Source: Anaerolineales bacterium UBA2317 | GTDB lineage: Bacteria > Chloroflexota > Anaerolineae > Anaerolineales > Villigracilaceae | Length of the DNA: 23,371 nucleotides | Direction of reading: 5' to 3' | Assembly (NCBI GenBank): GCA_002345215.1 | Contig: DDVH01000062.1 | Coordinates: 1 to 23,371 of the forward strand | Part shown: positions 1 to 8,300 of the stretch, piece by piece | Numbering within the stretch: the first letter of the stretch is position 1 | How the letters are laid out: the number at the start of each line of letters is the position of its first letter | Program-made: the position numbers and the translations under genes | Notes under the pieces: generated by a model | Seen by the model: the letters and a program-made list of their open reading frames with translations, nothing else | Told to the model about the DNA's origin: nothing | Databases searched by the model: none

Positions 1-408
1 GCGTATGGACTTTTCAATTACAAATTTGGTGGTGAAAAGCAAATTTGGGTGGCAGGCGGAATCGGCATTACGCCATTTCTCTCGTTCTTACGAGATTTGA
101 AAACTGATGAACTTAAGCACGATGTCCACTTTTATTACACAGTTCGGCATCCGGAAGAAGCGGTGTTTGCCGATGAAATTAATGCAATTGCCAAAGCACA
201 TCCGAATCTCAAATCGAAGATTCGTTTTTCATCTATTCATGGTTCGTTGAAGGTAGATGAAATTGTCAAAAACGCAGGCGGTGATTTGAAACAGCATCAC
301 GTTTACATGTGTGGACCATTTCCGATGATTCAAGCTTTTGAACAACAGTTTTTAGACGCAGGCGTGCCAGCAGATAATATTCATTTTGAAGAATTTAATT
401 TTAGATAA
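1..408 (+). CDS. NAD(P)H-dependent flavin oxidoreductase, ferredoxin-reductase family (5' truncated)
   Basis: The open frame runs from the first base, so the gene starts outside the window; the first in-frame start-like codon (GTG at 49) falls inside a conserved motif and is not the real start. The visible part is the C-terminal nucleotide-binding half of the ferredoxin-NADP reductase fold. VAGGIGITPF is the pyridine-nucleotide loop, and YMCGPFPMI near the C terminus is the conserved CGP motif that contacts nicotinamide; the protein ends in an aromatic tail, EEFNFR. Family knowledge: such modules pass electrons from NAD(P)H through FAD to a haem, iron-sulfur centre or ferric reductase membrane domain. 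The N-terminal half is not visible, so whether this is a ferric-reductase-like membrane protein or a soluble oxidoreductase cannot be decided. It is followed by an 84-nt gap containing a palindromic repeat. Confidence 0.88.
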   Translation, partial: AYGLFNYKFGGEKQIWVAGGIGITPFLSFLRDLKTDELKHDVHFYYTVRHPEEAVFADEINAIAKAHPNLKSKIRFSSIHGSLKVDEIVKNAGGDLKQHHVYMCGPFPMIQAFEQQFLDAGVPADNIHFEEFNFR

Positions 409-417
409 TTTTTTCAC

Positions 418-467
418 CACAAAGGGTCACGAAGTATTGTAAACAAAAAACTTCGCGTCCCTTTGTG
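418..467. repeat. Imperfect inverted repeat (CACAAAGGG/CACGAAG type)
   Basis: Arms at 418-434 (CACAAAGGGTCACGAAG) and 451-467 pair at 15 of 17 positions around a 16-nt loop. A further partial copy of the same words (CACTTCGTGGT) follows to about 479. There is no T-run after the stem, so it is not a convincing terminator. It resembles small dispersed intergenic palindromes of the CACAAAGG-CACGAAG kind seen in many environmental genomes (from memory, not searched). Confidence 0.6.
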
Positions 468-492
468 ACACTTCGTGGTAAAAGGACTTAAA

Positions 493-894
493 ATGCAAAT
501 TACATTTTCTAAACAAGAGCAAGTAACAGTTATGCACTTGATGGGTGATATTGACGCATCGAATTACACAAGTGTGATTGATAAAGCCCAAGAAGCCTAC
601 AACGATGGCGCACGTCATCTTTTACTTGACCTTGAAAAAGTTCCTTACGTCAGCAGTGCTGGATTAATGGCATTGCATACCATTGCACGCATTTTTTCTG
701 GGCAAATGACTCAAACCAAAGACGGCGGCAGACCAGTGTTTCGTTCGTTGAATCCAAAGCAAGATACTTCGGCGAAAGACCATGTTAAATTGTTAAATCC
801 GCAACCTGCCGTGGAGCAAGTTTTAGAAGTTGTCGGCTTGAAGCAATTTTTGGAAGTGTACAAAGATTTGGATACGGCAGTGAAATCGTTTTAG
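493..894 (+). CDS. STAS-domain anti-sigma factor antagonist
   Basis: A 133-residue cytoplasmic protein with a single STAS domain (SpoIIAA/RsbV-like). The N terminus gives the usual strand-turn-strand (ITFSKQEQVTVMHLMGDID), then LLLDLEKVPYVSSAGLMAL: the VSSAG segment holds the serine phosphorylated by the partner anti-sigma kinase in this family. About 25 polar residues (around 78-103) between the third helix and the last strand make it longer than the usual 100-110 residues. The ATG at 493 is chosen because AAAGGA lies 7 nt upstream; the in-frame GTG at 475 sits inside the palindromic repeat. Role by family: partner-switching control of a sigma factor or of another output. No kinase or phosphatase partner is adjacent, so its pathway is unknown. 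A strong terminator follows, making this a single-gene transcript or an operon end. Confidence 0.9.
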   Translation: MQITFSKQEQVTVMHLMGDIDASNYTSVIDKAQEAYNDGARHLLLDLEKVPYVSSAGLMALHTIARIFSGQMTQTKDGGRPVFRSLNPKQDTSAKDHVKLLNPQPAVEQVLEVVGLKQFLEVYKDLDTAVKSF

Positions 895-913
895 GTCTTG
901 AATACAAAATCAT

Positions 914-941
914 AAAAAGACTCTTTGAAAAGAGTCTTTTT
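914..941 (+). terminator. Rho-independent terminator
   Basis: Perfect 12-bp stem (AAAAAGACTCTT, loop TGAA, then the reverse complement) followed by GTTTTT, 20 nt after the STAS gene stop. The A/T flanks would let it act on both strands. Confidence 0.9.
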
Positions 942-970
942 GTTTTTAACAAACCCTCATATTTTTTCAT

Positions 971-985
971 TATAATCATCGCGTG
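971..985 (+). promoter_or_regulatory. -10 element directly before the permease start (likely leaderless)
   Basis: A perfect TATAAT at 971-976 ends 6 nt before the GTG start codon at 983. A TTAACA at 946-951 is a possible -35, but with a 19-nt spacer. No Shine-Dalgarno sequence precedes the GTG. The expected transcription start coincides with the start codon, suggesting a leaderless mRNA. Confidence 0.6.
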
Positions 986-1987
986 CAAACAATAACTTCA
1001 AACCGCCCATCACGAAATTTAATTGTCATCATTTCAATTGCTATTTTAATCATCACAGCCTCAAGCATGGTGCCTGCAAACTTTTTTTCATGGCTGTGGG
1101 ATAAGCTTAATGTTTTTGCAACCGTATTTCTTGGCATCTTCGTCGAAGCCGTGCCATATCTATTACTCGGCACACTTGCCTCAGGCTTAGTCGAAGTATT
1201 CACTGACAGAGACCAAATTACCCGTTGGGTTTCGAAGCGTCCCGTTGCATCATCAATCACTGGCGCGATGATGGGCATGATTTTTCCAGTGTGTGAATGT
1301 GGCGTGGTTCCACTCACGCGCAGATTATTTAAAAAAGGATTACCGCTTTCAGCAGGGATTTCATTTCTACTTGCCGCGCCTGTGTTGAATCCGATTGTGC
1401 TATTCAGCACCGCTTCAGCCTTCGGGTGGGCTGATATGTTGTTCTGGAGATTTTTTCTTAGCCTCATCATCGCTGTGACGGTTGGTTTGGTATTTTCTGT
1501 TGAAAAAGATTCAAACAATGTTTTGAAGACCGTTTTTGATTCACACGAGCATGAGCATTCATATCAAGATAAATCTATGACAGAAAAAATTCGCCAAGCC
1601 TTCTTAATCACAGTGGATGAATTTTTTGATATGGGACGTTATCTTGTATTAGGCACAACACTCGCGGCAGGCTTGCAGACCTTTGTTTCACAATCCACTT
1701 TACTTGCCATTGGCAGTGGACCCATTCTTTCCGTGCTGATTATGTTGCTGTTAGCCGTACTGCTTTCAATCTGCTCCACAGTCGATTCATTTGTAGCGTT
1801 AGGTTTCGTTGGTACGTTTAGTTTTGGTTCGATTCTTTCATTTTTAGTGTTTGGTCCAATGGTAGATATCAAAAGTGTGATGATGTACACGCAAGTATTC
1901 AAACGACGTGCTGTCTTTTACATCGTCGCCATTCCATTTATGATGAGCTTGTTAGCTGGCTTGTTGTTTAATTATTTAGGAAAATAA
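983..1987 (+). CDS. ArsP_1/DUF318-family permease (YcgR-like), putative metal exporter
   Basis: A 334-residue polytopic membrane protein with about eight hydrophobic segments. The hallmark is FPVCECGVVPLTRRL, with Cys104 and Cys106, and a second family segment, LLAAPVLNPIVL, follows. This is the PF03773 (ArsP_1/DUF318) permease family, whose members have been linked to efflux of organoarsenicals or of Cu/Zn. A cytosolic loop at 187-196 (SHEHEHSYQD) is His-rich, as in zinc or nickel carriers. The GTG start is used; TATAAT lies 6 nt upstream and there is no ribosome-binding site. Only 3 nt separate it from the next gene, a TIGR03943 partner, reproducing the ycgR-ycgQ pair of Bacillus. The substrate is not visible from sequence; a divalent metal is the inference from the His-rich loops and context. 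Confidence 0.9.
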   Translation: MQTITSNRPSRNLIVIISIAILIITASSMVPANFFSWLWDKLNVFATVFLGIFVEAVPYLLLGTLASGLVEVFTDRDQITRWVSKRPVASSITGAMMGMIFPVCECGVVPLTRRLFKKGLPLSAGISFLLAAPVLNPIVLFSTASAFGWADMLFWRFFLSLIIAVTVGLVFSVEKDSNNVLKTVFDSHEHEHSYQDKSMTEKIRQAFLITVDEFFDMGRYLVLGTTLAAGLQTFVSQSTLLAIGSGPILSVLIMLLLAVLLSICSTVDSFVALGFVGTFSFGSILSFLVFGPMVDIKSVMMYTQVFKRRAVFYIVAIPFMMSLLAGLLFNYLGK

Positions 1988-1990
1988 ACT

Positions 1991-2734
1991 ATGACTCACC
2001 GCATGGCACGTTCATTTCAAGGATTAATTCTCTTAGGCTTGTGCATCTTCTTTGCATCCAAAGCCATAAACGGGCAACTCACTTGGTATATCAATGCTCG
2101 TTTTATTCCATTAACATTGTTTGGGATTTTATTCCTTGCTATTTTGGCACAAACAGTTTTCGCTGAAGTGCGTCGTTCACGCGCAGAAGATAGTGAAGAA
2201 CATGAACATCATCACGACCATGAACATTCTCCTGCAGGTTTGTGGGTGATGTTGATTCCGTTGTTGATTGGCGTTTTGATTCCGCCCCGCCCATTGGATT
2301 CATCGGCATTTACGAGCAAAGGATTCAACACAAACGCACCATTGGTCAGTGCTGAATCATCAGCGCAATTATTTGAAACGGAATCAGAAGAAAGAAATAT
2401 TTTAGATTGGCTGAAATTATTTAATTACAACGATAATGTGACACAATTTTCAGGTCAGCAAGCCTCGGTGATTGGCTTTGTGTATTTTGATGAAGCCTTA
2501 GGTGAAAATCAATTTTACGTCAGCAGATTCGTAGTCTCATGTTGTGCGGCGGATGGATTTGCAATTGCGATGCCTGTGCAATGGAATGATGTAGCAACTC
2601 TCGAACAAGATGCTTGGGTACAAGTCAAAGGCAGGATTGAAGCGATTGTGATTGATGATAGAAATGTCCCGTTGATTGTGGCTGAGTCTGTGCAAGAAGT
2701 GCCTGTGCCTGAAAGACCGTATTTGTTTCCATGA
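1991..2734 (+). CDS. TIGR03943/DUF1980 family permease-associated protein (YcgQ-like)
   Basis: A 247-residue membrane protein. Two N-terminal transmembrane helices (about 8-26 and 34-54) are followed by a very His-rich cytosolic loop around 70-80 (EEHEHHHDHEHSP), a third helix (about 84-99), and a C-terminal soluble domain of about 120 residues. That domain carries VSRFVVSCCAADGFA with adjacent Cys184-Cys185 and ends with an OB-like strand pattern (WVQVKGRIEAI). This is the architecture of the TIGR03943/DUF1980 family, which accompanies DUF318 permeases. It starts 3 nt after the permease stop and overlaps the next gene by ATGA at 2731-2734, so the three genes are translationally coupled. The His loop and CC pair suggest metal binding or transfer to the permease; this is inference. 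Confidence 0.88.
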   Translation: MTHRMARSFQGLILLGLCIFFASKAINGQLTWYINARFIPLTLFGILFLAILAQTVFAEVRRSRAEDSEEHEHHHDHEHSPAGLWVMLIPLLIGVLIPPRPLDSSAFTSKGFNTNAPLVSAESSAQLFETESEERNILDWLKLFNYNDNVTQFSGQQASVIGFVYFDEALGENQFYVSRFVVSCCAADGFAIAMPVQWNDVATLEQDAWVQVKGRIEAIVIDDRNVPLIVAESVQEVPVPERPYLFP

Positions 2735-4092
2735 AGCAAACTATTTCATTTGATAAACTCGCTATCAGCATTTTGCTGATTTTATTGGCACTAGTATTGG
2801 TCATCATTGTTTGGGGTGAAAGTGCAGGCGTCCGCGTTGTAGCAGATGTCCCCGAAGAACGAGGCGCGAGTCCATATCAAAGAATCAAAATCACGTTTTC
2901 TGAGTCAGTCAGCACAGAAATGGCGTTTGATTTAATCACGATGAATCCTGTGCATGAAGCGTATTTGGAATGGACGAATGAGCGCACGGTATATTTTGTT
3001 CCAGTCAAGCCGTTTGAATTAAATAAAAATTATACGTTGACAGTGAGTGCTGGTGTGATTAATGCAAGTGGCGGTGAAATAAAAAATCCTCGCAGTTGGA
3101 ATTTTTTTGTGCGTGAACCTTTGGTGGCATATATGTTTACGGATGCGAATCAAAGCGGCGTGTGGGCAATTGATTTGAATGGTGGTGAACCAAAACGATT
3201 GACGAGTGAAGAGATAAAAGTTTTATCTTTTGATGCGGCGCAAAATGGTGACTTTGTTGTGTTTACAACATTGAATGAAAACGGCGGCGTGGATTTGTGG
3301 AAAGTAAACCGTGATGGAAGTGATGAATCGCTTCTTCTCGACTGTGGACTTGATCGGTGCACTGTGCCATCTATTTCGCCTGATGCAAAATACATTGCTT
3401 ACTCGCGTGAAGTTGCGGGACCGACTCCTGACATTCCGTATGGTTCGCCGCGTGTATGGTTATTGAATTTGGAAAATAGTTTGAATAGCCCCGTGTATGC
3501 AGACCCGCAAGTGTTGGGATATAACCCGTCATGGTCGCCTGATTCTCAAAAGTTAATTTCATTTGATGGCTTGGCAGATTTAATTAATTTATTTGATTTA
3601 TCTACCAATCAACAATTTGTTTTTCCATCGAATACAGGCGGACCAGTCGTATGGTCTCCTGATTCGACAAAGTTGATGTTTACAAATATCAGACAAACAG
3701 AAGAAGGATTTCGCACGCAAGTCCGCTTGGCGGATTTGACATTAAATGACACAATCACTTTAATTGGTCAGAATGATGAGCAAGATTACGGTTATTATTC
3801 TTTGGCATGGTCATCACTTGAAGAACGCGCTGTGATGGGTTTTCGACTCAGTGAAGAGCAACCCGCACAAGTGTTGTGGATGTTTAATCCCGCCCGTTTG
3901 GATGGAATTTTGATTGCCAACGAACCTGAATATACGTATAACTCACCACAATGGGATGCGTGGGGAAGCACTTTAGTATTTCAACAATTCCGTTTGAAAG
4001 GCGTTCATGCTCCCGAAATTGGATATTGGCAAGATGGTTTTGATGCACCAAAGTTTTTGACAAATGGTATCTTGCCGCAGTGGTTGCCGTAA
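2731..4092 (+). CDS. Membrane-anchored Big_5 + six-bladed TolB-like beta-propeller protein
   Basis: A 453-residue protein with an N-terminal membrane anchor (about 10-28) and the rest predicted outside the membrane. Residues about 45-130 form a bacterial Ig-like (Big_5) domain (IKITFSESVS, ERTVYFVPVKPFELNKNYTLTV). From about 133 there are six PD40/TolB-type blades, recognisable by SISPDAKYIAYSR, SWSPDSQKLISF and VWSPDSTKLMFT plus three weaker ones; the last strand ends ILPQWLP. The only two cysteines, Cys205 and Cys210 (CGLDRC), sit just before the second blade core. The start codon overlaps the preceding gene's stop (ATGA). No enzyme motif is seen. Context suggests a periplasmic or surface accessory to the metal permease pair; the closely similar propeller fused to the NicO transporter at 8534-11026 supports this. 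Precise function is unknown. Confidence 0.85.
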   Translation: MKQTISFDKLAISILLILLALVLVIIVWGESAGVRVVADVPEERGASPYQRIKITFSESVSTEMAFDLITMNPVHEAYLEWTNERTVYFVPVKPFELNKNYTLTVSAGVINASGGEIKNPRSWNFFVREPLVAYMFTDANQSGVWAIDLNGGEPKRLTSEEIKVLSFDAAQNGDFVVFTTLNENGGVDLWKVNRDGSDESLLLDCGLDRCTVPSISPDAKYIAYSREVAGPTPDIPYGSPRVWLLNLENSLNSPVYADPQVLGYNPSWSPDSQKLISFDGLADLINLFDLSTNQQFVFPSNTGGPVVWSPDSTKLMFTNIRQTEEGFRTQVRLADLTLNDTITLIGQNDEQDYGYYSLAWSSLEERAVMGFRLSEEQPAQVLWMFNPARLDGILIANEPEYTYNSPQWDAWGSTLVFQQFRLKGVHAPEIGYWQDGFDAPKFLTNGILPQWLP

Positions 4093-4100
4093 AATTATCA

Positions 4101-4116
4101 TGTCATTGCGAGGAGA
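4101..4116. repeat. Half-copy of a dispersed GTCATTGCGAGGAG repeat
   Basis: TGTCATTGCGAGGAGA lies in the 26-nt gap between two convergent genes. It matches the left arm of the complete palindrome at 16183-16218 (CGTCATTGCGA) and of a widely scattered intergenic repeat known from memory. The right arm is missing. Confidence 0.5.
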
Positions 4117-4118
4117 TT

Positions 4119-4496
4119 TTAATTAAAACTTATCGCATTTGCTATAAACTTTTTTACTAAATACCCTACCACAATGCCAGCCAACATAGCACAAATAAAG
4201 CCAGTTGTTATGCCAAACTTATCACTGACATAAAAATTTGTAAATAACCCTGCCATTCCGCCAAGAAAACTGATTAGTAAGAATGTGGCTATAAATATCA
4301 AAACATCTTTGGCAATTTTAATCCTTGAATTTTCAGTTTGTTTATGCTTTTGAATGATGGCGTGTAAAGCAAAGGCAAGGCTTAGAAATAATATAAGCAT
4401 TCCTAAAATAGTTGTAAGTGTTGGATACTGCCAAAGATAGAAAATTGTAAATAGAGAAAAAAGGATAAGAAGTATAGGAATGTATTTTTGGGGCAT
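4119..4496 (-). CDS. Small four-helix membrane protein, unknown family
   Basis: A 125-residue, very hydrophobic protein with four predicted transmembrane helices (about 5-23, 28-48, 66-85 and 94-114) and a Lys-rich loop at 50-64 (IQKHKQTENSRIKIAK) that is probably cytosolic. The third helix ends in SFLGGMAGLF and the fourth contains GIVVGYLVKK, glycine patterns typical of packed helices, but I recognise no family. AGGA lies about 9 nt before the ATG. It is the last gene of a three-gene operon, 18 nt after the 263-residue membrane protein. Its 3' end faces the propeller gene at a 26-nt convergent gap without a clear terminator. Function unknown. Confidence 0.72.
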   Translation of the reverse strand: MPQKYIPILLILFSLFTIFYLWQYPTLTTILGMLILFLSLAFALHAIIQKHKQTENSRIKIAKDVLIFIATFLLISFLGGMAGLFTNFYVSDKFGITTGFICAMLAGIVVGYLVKKFIANAISFN

Positions 4497-4514
4497 TTTA
4501 TTAATCCTGCTTAT

Positions 4515-5306
4515 TTAGCGTTCAATTTTGTATGTGCCATCGTTTGGGTCAATGTCAACAGTTAAAAAATATGTTCCTCCCCAATAATACCGAACTACCC
4601 ATTTATCAAAAAAATATGCAATTACTATACGACATTCATTATTTGATAACTGTTGACGGAGTTCTTTACCGCCTGCTTCTTCCGCAATTTGCAATGCTTT
4701 TTCAGCAGTAATAGAACCTTGAACAGACAATGCTTCCTTAAAAGCTGTATCAGGGTCAAACAAGAAATTTTCAATCAAAGTATCGTATGAGATACGTTCA
4801 TAATCTGGGATAGCAGAATAGATATGTTCTCGCAACGGGCGGATTTCTATATAAACTACTGGAAATGACTCTGGCTCGCGTTTGTAAAAAATGATAGTAG
4901 CCTTATCGAACCCTTGCATATCATCACTACATTGGTCAATTTCAAAACTTCCAGGCGCAAATATTTTCCATTCGCCATCGGCAGTTTCGCCTGTTCGGTA
5001 TAAGTGATGCGCCTTTGCAATGGCAAAATAATCGGCCGAAGACCAAGCAAAACTGCCCGACGGATGTTCTGGATAGATATCTCTTTCCTCAAAATATTGA
5101 AAAACTTCGATGTTTCCTTCTTCTATTTCTGAAAGTACCGTTTCAGGATTAATCTCATAATATTCTCCTGATAAAGGAGGATTATGAAGTGGGTTCATTT
5201 GAATTGGTGTACTCATTACCACTTTCCACAAATAATATAAGAAAACGAAGGCGCATATACAGGTTATGATAATTAATAAAAAAAACAACCATTTTTGTTT
5301 TTTCAT
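4515..5306 (-). CDS. Membrane-anchored extracytoplasmic protein, unknown (weak PepSY-like C terminus)
   Basis: A 263-residue protein with one N-terminal anchor helix (about 7-29) preceded by lysines, so the remaining residues are predicted to be outside. The middle is acidic and rich in Tyr/Trp (FAWSSADYFAIAKAHHLYR). The C-terminal ~60 residues (TAEKALQIAEEAGG followed by three beta-strands, ending VDIDPNDGTYKIER) look like one PepSY-type unit (helix plus strands), but this is a weak resemblance. Two cysteines (in DQCSDD and NNECRI) could form a disulfide. The start codon overlaps the stop of the large OmpL47-repeat gene (ATGA on the minus strand, 5306-5303), so the two are translationally coupled. 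Probably part of the same surface complex; function unknown. Confidence 0.75.
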   Translation of the reverse strand: MKKQKWLFFLLIIITCICAFVFLYYLWKVVMSTPIQMNPLHNPPLSGEYYEINPETVLSEIEEGNIEVFQYFEERDIYPEHPSGSFAWSSADYFAIAKAHHLYRTGETADGEWKIFAPGSFEIDQCSDDMQGFDKATIIFYKREPESFPVVYIEIRPLREHIYSAIPDYERISYDTLIENFLFDPDTAFKEALSVQGSITAEKALQIAEEAGGKELRQQLSNNECRIVIAYFFDKWVVRYYWGGTYFLTVDIDPNDGTYKIER

Positions 5307-8300
5307 TGCCCACCTTCAGTTCCTGTCAGTGGACGATTGATGAGCTCTTCAACGCGCTCAGCTTCTAAATCTTCTGGTAACGCATAACCTTTTTCTTCCA
5401 GTTGAGAGGTTTCGTCATAAAATTCTTCAAGCATAAATTTTGTGTCATAATCTGCACCGCCTGTTCGTATGTTATTGACAAGAAATTGCCAGTCATTTGG
5501 GTTGAACCATGAGGATGAATCTAGCTTATTGTTGTAAGAAATTTGCTTGCTATCAAAGTAAGCCTCCCAATTTATTGTTCCATCTTGAATAAACCCATTA
5601 GTGGGGTTCATTACTATTTGAATATCATTCAAATCAAAGCCGGGTCCATTTTGTGCCATTGCAATCATGATATATTCATCGGTGCTTGTCAAAACAATAT
5701 CGTTCTTTTCGCCTAAGTTTTCTGCCTTATCTAACACTTGTTGAATACGATTATTCATTCCCAAAACCGCCGTATCATTATCGTATGGGTTTCTACCTGG
5801 TAAGCCTAAACCATATCCACGACACTCGCCGTTTTTACAATCAAAACCTTCACCATAAGGAGTGTCTAACTCATTTCTACTTAATTGGGCATATCCTAAA
5901 TGAGCATTATCGCCATCTTGAGTAGTATTTGAACCTTTACTTTGTATATTAATTGAGGCAATCATGTATGTTAACATTTCTGGAGAGTAATCAAGTCCCA
6001 ATTTTTCAGCATTAGTAAGTAAGGTTTCGCCAACCGTTTTTGTAACGGACCCACCACTAGCACTTAAACCAGCAAATGGATTTTCCTCTTGCGTTACAGG
6101 CTTCAACAACGGCTTTGAACCACTAGTATTAGGTTTACTGACATACACACCCGTTTGGCTTTTATGCTCATTCATCAAATGATTAAAAGTGTTTTGACTT
6201 GCAATTTTCTTGGCTTCTTGCTTCGCTTCTTCAATCTTTGCAATACCATTCCAGCGTGCCGCAGAAACTGCAATTTGTTTTTCTTTTTCCCTATCTAACT
6301 TGGCTTGATAAGCCGCATTCAAATAATCAAGGCGAGCTTGTTCTTCTCGCTTGCGAGCATTTTTCTCCATCTGAGCGATTCTATCTAATTCTCTTTGTCT
6401 GGCTTGCTCTTCTTCACGTTTTCTTTGCCATTCCGCAAGCGTTGCCCCTACTATGGCTGTTGCCATCGCTCCCCACAGAATATCGGTATTTGTTATTGGC
6501 GTGCTGGTATTTTCATTCCCAGAAGTAAATGAAGTGAGTGTACCTGCTTGGGCAATCGTATTGGCAAAGACAGTCTCTCCACCTACATTCGTAGAGCTGG
6601 TTTCATTTGATGAGTTGCCATTATTTTCATTCCCAAACGTTAGTTCACTAGTTGGCTGGTTATCTAGTTGATTCGTTCCTTCTTCATTGGTAGTTGGAGG
6701 TGTAAATGGTGGAATGACTTGTAAGAAACTTAGTGGATTGACATTTACAATTGCAGTTCTGAAAGTCTCATTGCCTGCTTGGTCTGCGATTTTCAAAGTG
6801 ATGAAATACTCACCCACAGGTGCAGAGGTTTTATCGGCAAACTTTCCATCCCACAGAATATCACTTTCTATTTTGTATCCAGAAATTTCTTCGAGCCAAA
6901 CAACCTTTTTATACTTCTCATCCTCATCTTCAATGACCGTGCGATTTATCCACAAGCCACTGCCATTATCTTGGAGAGCATAATATAAAGTATCGCCTAA
7001 ATCAATTTCATCGTCCATGTCTACTACTGGAGCAATTGTATCCACTTTTAGGGTGATGGATGGTGTGGTTGTGATGTTGCCAGCGTTATCTGTAATTTGG
7101 AATTGATAATTATTAATTCCATCAGTAAACTGTAATGGAGAAGTATAAAGATTAAATGACCCATTATTAAGTTTATATTCTATCGAAGCAATCCCTGAAT
7201 CTACATCTGTGGCTATTGGGGTGACACTTGTTTGAGAAGTGTACCAATCGTTTTGTCCTTTTGTACCAATGGTAGAAAGACTCAAACTTGGTGTTGTAGT
7301 ATCTATCTTAATTTCTTGTAATGTAGTTGTGTAAGTATTTCCAGCATTATCTATGGCACGATATTGAATAGAATGGATTCCATCGGTGAAAGTTACAGGT
7401 TGAAGGTCAAAGGTCGTCCAACCTGTATTGTTGAGGTTTATTTCAAAACTAGCAATTCCTGATGTTACATCCGATGAATTGGCATTCATGGTCACATTTG
7501 AAACATACCAATTGTTTAATCCAAGTGTACCTGTGGTGGAAATATCAATCACAGGGGTTACTGTATCTACTTTAATTTCTTGAATGGCTGTTTCGGTTAC
7601 ATTGCCTGCATTATCTGTAGCACGATATTGGATAGTATTGATTCCATCTGTAAATGTTGTTTCTGCATAAGTTACCCAACCTGTGTTATTGAGATTCATT
7701 TCAAATGTTGAAATGCCAGAGGTTGTATCTGTAGAAGAAGCAGATAGAATCGCTAAACTGACATACCAATTGCTTTGTCCTGAGCCTGTCGAAGGGTTTA
7801 AGCCATTTGCACCTGTAACATTTCCATTAATTTGTGGTGTGGTTGAATCTTTTTTGTAAGTGGTGGTATCTGAATCGGAAAGTCCTGTTGAAGAATCGAC
7901 TCGATAAGTAATATTTCCTTGACCATCATTTAATGGAACAGAGCAAGTCTTGTTTCCTGTTGGGCAAACAAAGGGAATTCCATTAATCGTCCCACTGATG
8001 ATGACTTGGGCATTTTGCGGGTCACTGGCAGTTAAATCTAAACTCAAATTGCCTTTGCACCAGCCATTATTTCCATTGCTTGTGCAAGTTAAAACATGAG
8101 AAATTGTTGGTGGCTGGGTTGGAGGAGGTAATTCTTCTTCACAATCTGCTAAACAAACATATTCTAAACAATTCTTGGGCCAGGCATCAGGGTCCCAAGC
8201 AGTGCATTTGACACAAGCAAATGGGCAAGCATCGGCACTGGAAGCAAAGAGTTTCAAAACAGGTAAAGATTGTTGTAACGGCGTTTGTTCGGCTGTATTG

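Noticed and set aside
475..492. Earlier in-frame GTG start for the STAS gene
   Set aside because: It lies in the palindromic repeat, adds six residues not typical of STAS proteins, and the ATG at 493 has AAAGGA upstream.
976..1518. Long open frame opposite the ArsP_1 permease
   Set aside because: It is antisense to a gene with clear family motifs, has no recognisable domain and no ribosome-binding site.
5686..5925. Small open frame on the plus strand
   Set aside because: It is antisense to the C-terminal domain of the large surface protein and has no supporting motif.
7040..7760. Repeated similar DNA blocks within the OmpL47 gene as a tandem DNA repeat or CRISPR
   Set aside because: The similarity is at protein-domain level (about 80-residue units) with divergent DNA; there are no regular short repeats and spacers.
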